In this document: piece by piece, positions 59,023 to 64,000 of the stretch | Position numbering within the stretch: the first letter of the stretch is position 1 | Layout of the letters: every line of letters begins with the position of its first letter | From: Catenisphaera adipataccumulans | GTDB taxonomy: Bacteria; Bacillota_I; Bacilli_A; Erysipelotrichales; Erysipelotrichaceae | DNA: 64,000 nt | NCBI RefSeq assembly: GCF_014202755.1 | Contig: NZ_JACHHK010000005.1 | Location: 62,001-126,000 of the forward strand | Direction of reading: 5' to 3' | Notes under the pieces: generated by a model | Told to the model about the DNA's origin: nothing | Databases searched by the model: none | Seen by the model: only the letters and a program-made list of their open reading frames with translations | Translations under genes and position numbers: made by a program

Positions 59023-60109
59023 ATATTGTAAAGGATGCGGCATCAAGCTGCAGAACGAAGACCCGGAAGCATTGGGCTATACGCCGACTTTGGATGCGGC
59101 CTATTGCCAACGTTGTTTCAAGCTGCGTCATTACGGGGAACTGACCGTTAATATGCAGAAGGGCATCAATGCCGAAGAGACTTTCTCAAAAATATTAAGC
59201 ATTCACGGTCTGGTCTTCTGGATCGTTGATATATTTTGTTTTGAGTCCGACTGGATCACACGGATCAATAAACGGCTGCCGGATACAGATATTATAATGA
59301 TATTGACCAAGCGGGATGTGCTGCCGTTGACCGTGACGGATGAAAAATTGCTGGATTTTGTCAACGCGCGTCTGCAGGAAGAAAATGTACAGGTCAAAGA
59401 TATTTTGATCTGCGGCAATCTGCGGACCCGTTCGCCAAAGAGCCAGCTTTCCGAACCGGGACAGGCTGCGATCGACCGGATCCGTGCTGCTATAGAACGG
59501 GAGCGAAAAGGCCGTGATGTCGTTTTCATGGGAACGGCCAATGCCGGCAAGTCGACTTTGTTGAACCGTCTTTTGGAAGGCAAAGACCTGACGACCAGTC
59601 ATAATCCGGGCACGACCCTGGATCTGGTACCGATCCCGCAGGACGGCTATACGATTTATGATACGCCGGGCATTGAGAATCACCACAGCATGCTTTCGTA
59701 TCTGCAGCCGGAAGATCTGAAATCGGTCATTCCTGTGAAGCCGATCCGGCCGTTTGTTTCACAAGTTTATGAAGATCAGTCGTTTGCGGTCGGCGGTCTG
59801 GCCCGGCTGGATGTCGTGATCAAGGGGAAAGTCAGTGTTGTGGGATATTTTTCCCGGCAGCTGAAAATCCACCGCGGCAAGCTGGCGAATGCAGATGACT
59901 TGTGGAAAAAACATTTAAATGAGATGCTTGTGCCGGCTGTCGATACGTCGCTGCTGACGATGCATACCTATCAGATGCCGAAGTTGAAAGGAAAAATCGA
60001 TGTCGTTTTCCATGGCTTAGGCTGGTTCTGCATCAGCGGCGAGGTCGAGTCGGTTTATGCGAGAGTACATAAAGGGGTGCAGGTCACCTTCAGAAAGGCG
60101 ATGATTTAG
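59015..60109 (+). CDS. yqeH: Ribosome biogenesis GTPase YqeH
   Basis: 364 residues, circularly permuted GTPase. Zinc finger CKGCGIKLQ...YCQRCFKLRHYG comes first. The permuted G motifs follow: G4 TKRD before G1 GTANAGKST, then G3 DTPG. The C-terminal RNA/protein-binding domain follows. YqeH is needed for assembly of the 30S subunit. It overlaps yqeG by 8 bp and yhbY by 1 bp. Confidence 0.95.
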   Translation: MTEYCKGCGIKLQNEDPEALGYTPTLDAAYCQRCFKLRHYGELTVNMQKGINAEETFSKILSIHGLVFWIVDIFCFESDWITRINKRLPDTDIIMILTKRDVLPLTVTDEKLLDFVNARLQEENVQVKDILICGNLRTRSPKSQLSEPGQAAIDRIRAAIERERKGRDVVFMGTANAGKSTLLNRLLEGKDLTTSHNPGTTLDLVPIPQDGYTIYDTPGIENHHSMLSYLQPEDLKSVIPVKPIRPFVSQVYEDQSFAVGGLARLDVVIKGKVSVVGYFSRQLKIHRGKLANADDLWKKHLNEMLVPAVDTSLLTMHTYQMPKLKGKIDVVFHGLGWFCISGEVESVYARVHKGVQVTFRKAMI

Positions 60110-60399
60110 TGTTATCCAAAGCAGATAAGAAATTGTTAAGAAAAAATGCCCAGGCTTTGCGGCCGATCGTCCAGGTCGGCAAAGACGGTATCGGTGAAAA
60201 TATGATCCGTTCTTTGAACAATGCGCTGGAAGCGCGGGAACTGGTCAAATGTACACTGCTGAAAACCAGTCCGGTCGGCAGCCGGGAAGCAGCCATCGAA
60301 TGTGCCGGGCGCACCCATAGTGAAATCATACAAATCATCGGTCATACCTTCGTGCTCTATCGGCGTTCCGATAAAAACATCATGGGGCTGAAGAAATGA
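60109..60399 (+). CDS. yhbY: RNA-binding protein YhbY (CRM domain)
   Basis: 96 residues beginning at GTG 60109, which shares a base with the yqeH stop. The CRM motif is QVGKDGIGENMIRSLNNALEAREL-like (residues 20-43; GxxG loop), with IGHTFVLYRRS at the end. It binds pre-50S or 50S particles in ribosome assembly. Confidence 0.93.
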   Translation: MLSKADKKLLRKNAQALRPIVQVGKDGIGENMIRSLNNALEARELVKCTLLKTSPVGSREAAIECAGRTHSEIIQIIGHTFVLYRRSDKNIMGLKK

Positions 60400-61409
60400 A
60401 GATCGCTATTGTAGGGGGTTCCTTTGATCCGGTGCACGAAGGCCATATCGCCATGGCAGAACAGGCCGTCACCACATTGGGCTGTGACCAGGCTTGGTTC
60501 ATGCCTTCAAAAAAGACGCCGCTCAAAGACCGCGGCCTGACCGACGATGTACATCGGCTGGCCATGCTCAAGATCGTTGCTGCCCGCAATGATCGTTTCC
60601 GCGTCTGTACGATGGAACTAGAACGCCAAGGGATCAGTTATACGGTTGATACGCTGCGGCAGCTGAAACAAATGTATCCGCATGATACGTTTTACTGGCT
60701 GATCGGCAACGATCAGCTCAAGCAGTTCGCGGATTGGAAAGAGCCGGAGACGTTGGTCAAACTGGCACACTTTGTGTGCTTTGACCGCAACGGTGAGCTA
60801 AATGATACGAACTATGCGATCCAACGCTGTCATATGCCGATGATGCCGGTCTCTTCCAGTGAGATCCGCTGCGGCAACAAGCTGAACTATCTGCCGCGTG
60901 AGGTGCTGAATTATATATATGATCATCGTTTATACGTAAAAGGATTTATCGAAAGCCGTGTCAAACCGCATCGATACCGTCATAGTGTATCCGTTGCCAA
61001 TTTATGTGAAGAGATGGCACGGGCCAATCACTTGGACACGCAGAAAGCATATTATATTGGTTTATTCCATGATGTGGCCAAGGCGATGCCGAAGCAGGCG
61101 ATGATCCAATGGATGGATATTCTCTGCCCCGAAAACGAAGCCTATCCCGTACCGGTATGGCATGGTTTCGTCGGCAGCGAGATCGTCGACCGCATTTTCT
61201 ATATCGATGATCCGCAGATCAAGGCTGCCATCTATCATCATGTGCTGGGAACCAGCACGGATCCTTATGCGGAAATCGTCTTTTGTGCCGATAAGACCGA
61301 TCCGCTGCGCGGGTATGATTCTTCGGCAATGATCGAAGCTTGTAAAAAGGATATTGACGCCGGCTTTGCCTGGTGTAAAGAGGAAAATAAAAAGTATTTA
61401 AATCAATAA
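60396..61409 (+). CDS. nadD: NadD-YqeK fusion: nicotinate-nucleotide adenylyltransferase plus HD hydrolase
   Basis: 337 residues combining two proteins that are usually separate. Residues 1 to about 190 are NadD: GGSFDPVHEGHIAMA with the nucleotidyl-transferase GxFDPxHxGH motif, and SSSEIR near the end. NadD makes deamido-NAD. Residues about 190-337 are a YqeK-type HD domain (HRYRHSVSVANLCEEM, then LFHDVAKAMP), a family that hydrolyses Ap4A symmetrically. Overlaps yhbY by 4 bp. Confidence 0.92.
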   Translation: MKIAIVGGSFDPVHEGHIAMAEQAVTTLGCDQAWFMPSKKTPLKDRGLTDDVHRLAMLKIVAARNDRFRVCTMELERQGISYTVDTLRQLKQMYPHDTFYWLIGNDQLKQFADWKEPETLVKLAHFVCFDRNGELNDTNYAIQRCHMPMMPVSSSEIRCGNKLNYLPREVLNYIYDHRLYVKGFIESRVKPHRYRHSVSVANLCEEMARANHLDTQKAYYIGLFHDVAKAMPKQAMIQWMDILCPENEAYPVPVWHGFVGSEIVDRIFYIDDPQIKAAIYHHVLGTSTDPYAEIVFCADKTDPLRGYDSSAMIEACKKDIDAGFAWCKEENKKYLNQ

Positions 61410-61421
61410 GAAAGGAAACGA

Positions 61422-61760
61422 ATGGAATTAAAAGAAGTTGTCATTCAAGCCATTTTAGAACGTAAAGGAACTCATGTCGTGGATTACGACTGCCGTACAT
61501 TGACACCGTTTGTGGACGATATGATCGTTGCTACAACGATGAACCTGCGTCAGAACAACGCGATTGCCCGCAACATCAAAGATAAAGTGCGGGAAGCCGG
61601 TTTTCAAATTGATATCCGGCAGGAAGGGGAATCCGATTCCAAGTGGATCTTGATCGACCTGCAGGAAGTGGTCGTCCATCTGTTCGTGCAGGATGAACGG
61701 CAAGTCTATAAGATCGACCGTTTGTACGAAGACTGTCCGAAGGTAGAGTACGATGTATAA
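61422..61760 (+). CDS. rsfS: Ribosomal silencing factor RsfS
   Basis: 112 residues, RsfS/YbeB/Iojap family. The pattern DDMIVATTMNLRQNNAIARNIKDKV and SKWILIDLQEVVVHLF are typical. It binds uL14 on the 50S subunit and blocks subunit joining under starvation. AAAGGAAACG precedes the ATG, and its end overlaps the methyltransferase gene by 8 bp. Confidence 0.94.
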   Translation: MELKEVVIQAILERKGTHVVDYDCRTLTPFVDDMIVATTMNLRQNNAIARNIKDKVREAGFQIDIRQEGESDSKWILIDLQEVVVHLFVQDERQVYKIDRLYEDCPKVEYDV

Positions 61761-62454
61761 CCGACTGGCTTCCTATTACGATGACCTGGTCCAGGATGAT
61801 GAAGCGACCCAGGCCTGGGTCAGCTGGATCGAATCGTATACAGCGCCCGGCCCGTTTTTGGAACTGGCCTGCGGCTCCGGGGAGATCACCCGCAGATTGG
61901 CGCAGGACGGCTTTGATGTGACCGCCCTGGATCTCAGTCCGGAAATGATCAGCCGGGCGGCACAAAAATGTTCAAATGTCCGCTTTTTATGTCAGGATAT
62001 GACACGGCTGGAGAATTTGCCGACGTATCCTGCGATCGGCTGCTTTTGTGACAGTTTCAATTATTTGATCGAACCGGAGGAAGTCCAGGCGTTTTTTCAT
62101 CAGGTCCATGATCATCTAAAAACAGATGGATTGTTTCTGTTTGATACGCACGCGCTGGACCGGCTGACAGAATTTCAGAACGAGTGGAATGAAACGGGCC
62201 GTTTTACCGACGGGACCGATTACCAGTGGTCGATCGAGAGCGAGGATGACTGGATCTATCAGGATTTCGCGTTCTATCTGCCTGATGGGCAGACCATGCA
62301 GGAACATCATCTGCAGCGGGTCTACCAGCCGGAGGATTTATCTGAATGGGCAGCGCCGTGGTTCGATCTGGTCGATGTCAGGACAGATTTTGATCAGAAA
62401 GGAATCGTTCCAGGCGAAAAATATTTCTATGTGTTAAGGAGGAAAAATATATGA
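61753..62454 (+). CDS. Class I SAM-dependent methyltransferase (YqeM-like)
   Basis: 233 residues. SAM motif I is LELACGSGEITRRLAQDG, motif II VTALDLSPEMISRAA, and the later LFLFDTH. It occupies the position of YqeM/CmoA-like methyltransferases in the yqeG-rsfS operon of Firmicutes. Substrate unknown. Overlaps mtnN by 4 bp. Confidence 0.88.
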   Translation: MYNRLASYYDDLVQDDEATQAWVSWIESYTAPGPFLELACGSGEITRRLAQDGFDVTALDLSPEMISRAAQKCSNVRFLCQDMTRLENLPTYPAIGCFCDSFNYLIEPEEVQAFFHQVHDHLKTDGLFLFDTHALDRLTEFQNEWNETGRFTDGTDYQWSIESEDDWIYQDFAFYLPDGQTMQEHHLQRVYQPEDLSEWAAPWFDLVDVRTDFDQKGIVPGEKYFYVLRRKNI

Positions 62455-63128
62455 TCGGAATTATTGCGGCGATGGATGTCGAAGTTGAAGCCATCGAGTC
62501 CGTTGCGAATATTCAGGGAACCAAGACCATTGCCGGTGTGCAGCTGGATCATGGTACGATCGGCGGCAAGGACGTCGTGATCGGCAAGAGCGGGATCGGA
62601 AAATCGACCGCGGCCATGACAACGGCCATCATGTGTATGGAATATGATCTGGAGGCCTTGATCAATGTCGGCACAGCCGGCGGGCTGAAAGAAGATGAAC
62701 AAGTGCTGGATATCGTCATCAGCGATGAAGTGGTGCAGGCTGATTTTGATACCTCACCGATCGACGGCACAGCCGGCATCGGTCTGGTGTATCCGGTCGA
62801 TGCGAATATGACCGCATCGTGTGCGAAAGCCGCAGAGGCAGTCGGCATCCGATATCATGTCGGAACCATTGCCAGCCAGGATCTATTTATGGCCCGGCCG
62901 GAAGATTTTGAAAAACTGATGAGCCGTTTTCCGCAGTCGGCTTGTTCCGAAATGGAAGGCGGTGCCATTGCTCAGGTTGCGACCTCGTTCCAGGTGCTAT
63001 TTGTGATCGTGCGCTGCTTAAGCGATGTCGTACATCACACAGACAATCCGATGGAATTTTCTGAATATGCAGAAAAAGCCAGTCAACAAACTGCCAAGCT
63101 GATCCGCAGTTGGATCGAAGCACGCTAG
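62451..63128 (+). CDS. mtnN: 5'-methylthioadenosine/S-adenosylhomocysteine nucleosidase
   Basis: 225 residues. GIIAAMDVEVEAIE is the start motif, GTAGGL and MEGGAIAQVA (with catalytic Glu) and VRCLSDV (catalytic Asp) complete the active site. It cleaves the glycosidic bond of MTA and SAH, the products of polyamine or quorum-signal synthesis and of methyltransferases. It fits next to a methyltransferase. Confidence 0.95.
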   Translation: MIGIIAAMDVEVEAIESVANIQGTKTIAGVQLDHGTIGGKDVVIGKSGIGKSTAAMTTAIMCMEYDLEALINVGTAGGLKEDEQVLDIVISDEVVQADFDTSPIDGTAGIGLVYPVDANMTASCAKAAEAVGIRYHVGTIASQDLFMARPEDFEKLMSRFPQSACSEMEGGAIAQVATSFQVLFVIVRCLSDVVHHTDNPMEFSEYAEKASQQTAKLIRSWIEAR

Positions 63129-63141
63129 AAAGGAGATAAAC

Positions 63142-63597
63142 ATGGCCAAAGAAAGTCGTTTTAATCGTCGCTTTACCGCTTTATTGTGGATCATTCTGAT
63201 TTTCATGATCTTGGTTCTTTGGTCATTGTTTATCAGCGGGCCGAACCGGATCAAGGAAGCCGTCGAAGCGCAGAATATTGCGGTCATCGAAAAGAAGGTG
63301 CCGGGCATAAAAGGCGTGACGGTGCATCAATTTGACTATAAAACGTATCAGGGCTATACAAGCAAGAAGCTGTATTGGTTTGATGCCAACGGCAAGATCA
63401 TCACGACCCGTAAGATGAGCACATTGGATTACGATAAAGCGGAAAAAATGGCGGCCGATAATTACGGCATCAAAGCCGAGTCCATCGAACTGGGCTATGG
63501 GTATGACAATCCGTGTTATGTGATCCAAGGAAAATGGGACATGATCTTGATCGATTATGATACATTTGAGCGAGTGTATCAAAGGGAGCTGCAATAA
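63142..63597 (+). CDS. YpmB-like DUF5590 membrane protein
   Basis: 151 residues with one N-terminal transmembrane helix (about 12-32) and an extracellular domain of two similar halves (LYWFDANGKIITTRKMSTLDYDKA, then YVIQGKW). This is the YpmB/DUF5590 pattern. In Bacillus ypmB lies just upstream of aspB-asnS-dnaD; here dnaD follows at once. AAAGGAG precedes the ATG. Function unknown. Confidence 0.82.
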   Translation: MAKESRFNRRFTALLWIILIFMILVLWSLFISGPNRIKEAVEAQNIAVIEKKVPGIKGVTVHQFDYKTYQGYTSKKLYWFDANGKIITTRKMSTLDYDKAEKMAADNYGIKAESIELGYGYDNPCYVIQGKWDMILIDYDTFERVYQRELQ

Positions 63598-64000
63598 TGG
63601 AATGGAATGCAAGTTATGTGGATCATTTGATGTGGATCCTTGACCATTTACAAGATCTGCATCTGGACCCCGAAGAGACCGTGGTCTTGTTTCTGATCGA
63701 ATTTGCGAACCGTACCGGACGCAATATCACGCATGAATGGATCAGTGAAAAGACTGCCTTGGATGTAGAAAAAATCGAATCGGTTTTTCTGCGTCTGTCG
63801 GACAAGGGCTATCTGACGACAAAATTGGAAAACGGCAGTCTGATCTTCGATATTTCCGGTGTCGCGCAGGAAAACAATGACGGCACCGCGCTCGGACAGC
63901 CGCTGGTCGCACGCTTTGAAGATGCGATGAAACGCACTCTCAGTCCGAATGAGATGCAGCGGATCCTGGATATGGCAGGTGCCTACGATGAGCGGATGGT
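63597..64000 (+). CDS. dnaD: DnaD replication-initiation protein, 5' part
   Basis: About 134 codons are visible before the window ends. The ATG at 63597 shares a base with the upstream stop (TAATG), after AAGGGAG. The N-terminal winged-helix (DDBH1) pattern is clear: LHLDPEETVVLFLIEFANRTGRNIT, then KIESVFLRLSDKGYLT at about residues 59-74. The linker and start of the DDBH2 domain follow (FEDAMKRTLSPNEMQRILDM). DnaD helps load the replicative helicase. Confidence 0.88.
   Translation, partial: MEWNASYVDHLMWILDHLQDLHLDPEETVVLFLIEFANRTGRNITHEWISEKTALDVEKIESVFLRLSDKGYLTTKLENGSLIFDISGVAQENNDGTALGQPLVARFEDAMKRTLSPNEMQRILDMAGAYDERM

Overview
The window reads as a chromosomal segment of a low- to mid-GC Firmicute. 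The best fit is the Erysipelotrichia (Erysipelotrichaceae-like). This is an inference from gene content and order: hrcA-grpE-dnaK-dnaJ with CIRCE operators, the yqeG-yqeH-yhbY-nadD-rsfS-methyltransferase-mtnN block, a ypmB-like/dnaD end, a split transketolase, a CBS-type inorganic pyrophosphatase, mannose-family PTS genes and cre-like sites. I see no phage, integrase, intact insertion sequence or CRISPR array. Nearly all genes are intact and tightly packed.

Layout. 0-1.1 kb: SdpR-like repressor and SdpI-like membrane protein behind a palindromic operator. 1.1-5.9 kb: heat-shock operon with two CIRCE elements. 6-9.1 kb: metA, a thioesterase, and three small membrane proteins, two of them paralogous. 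9.2-12 kb: complete mannose-family PTS (IIA, IIB, IIC, IID) under a cre-overlapped promoter. 12.4-14.2 kb: AT-rich, gene-poor stretch with a small ORF and a lipoprotein. 14.3-21.6 kb: two glycosyltransferases and a flippase-like protein, the second glycosyltransferase fused to RecX, then yhaM, rimO, a DNA glycosylase and dUTPase. 21.7-25.1 kb: cystathionine lyase/synthase with a cystine-type ABC transporter. 25.2-25.85 kb: seven tRNAs. 25.9-32 kb: GH1 glycosidase, esterase, lipoprotein, YihY, fructosamine kinase, DUF975 protein and secreted nuclease. 32-34.5 kb: ammonium channel fused to a PII domain. 34.7-38.9 kb: a five-gene operon headed by three degenerate aconitase-family proteins and ending in GNAT and phosphopentomutase. 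38.9-51.6 kb: thiolase, CBS-PPase, SseB-like, NudC, tandem HTH proteins, transketolase halves, tandem histidine phosphatases, S66 peptidase and RecG. 52.3-58.5 kb: murF, a Van-type D-Ala-D-X ligase, a racemase with the VanT-type Asn, an acyltransferase-3 membrane protein and a FAD enzyme. 58.5-64 kb: ribosome/NAD/nucleoside housekeeping operon and the start of dnaD.

Three things stand out. (1) murF-ligase-racemase-membrane protein looks like a chromosomal, split VanG/VanT-style set for peptidoglycan precursors ending in D-Ala-D-Ser. (2) A LeuC-like/LeuD-like/LeuC-like operon has kept the aconitase folds but lost most or all of the Fe-S cysteines, so it probably has a new function. (3) Seven separate genes have a -10 hexamer exactly 6 nt before ATG and no clear Shine-Dalgarno site, which predicts leaderless transcription. 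All functional statements are read from sequence motifs and remembered family features; no database search was run.
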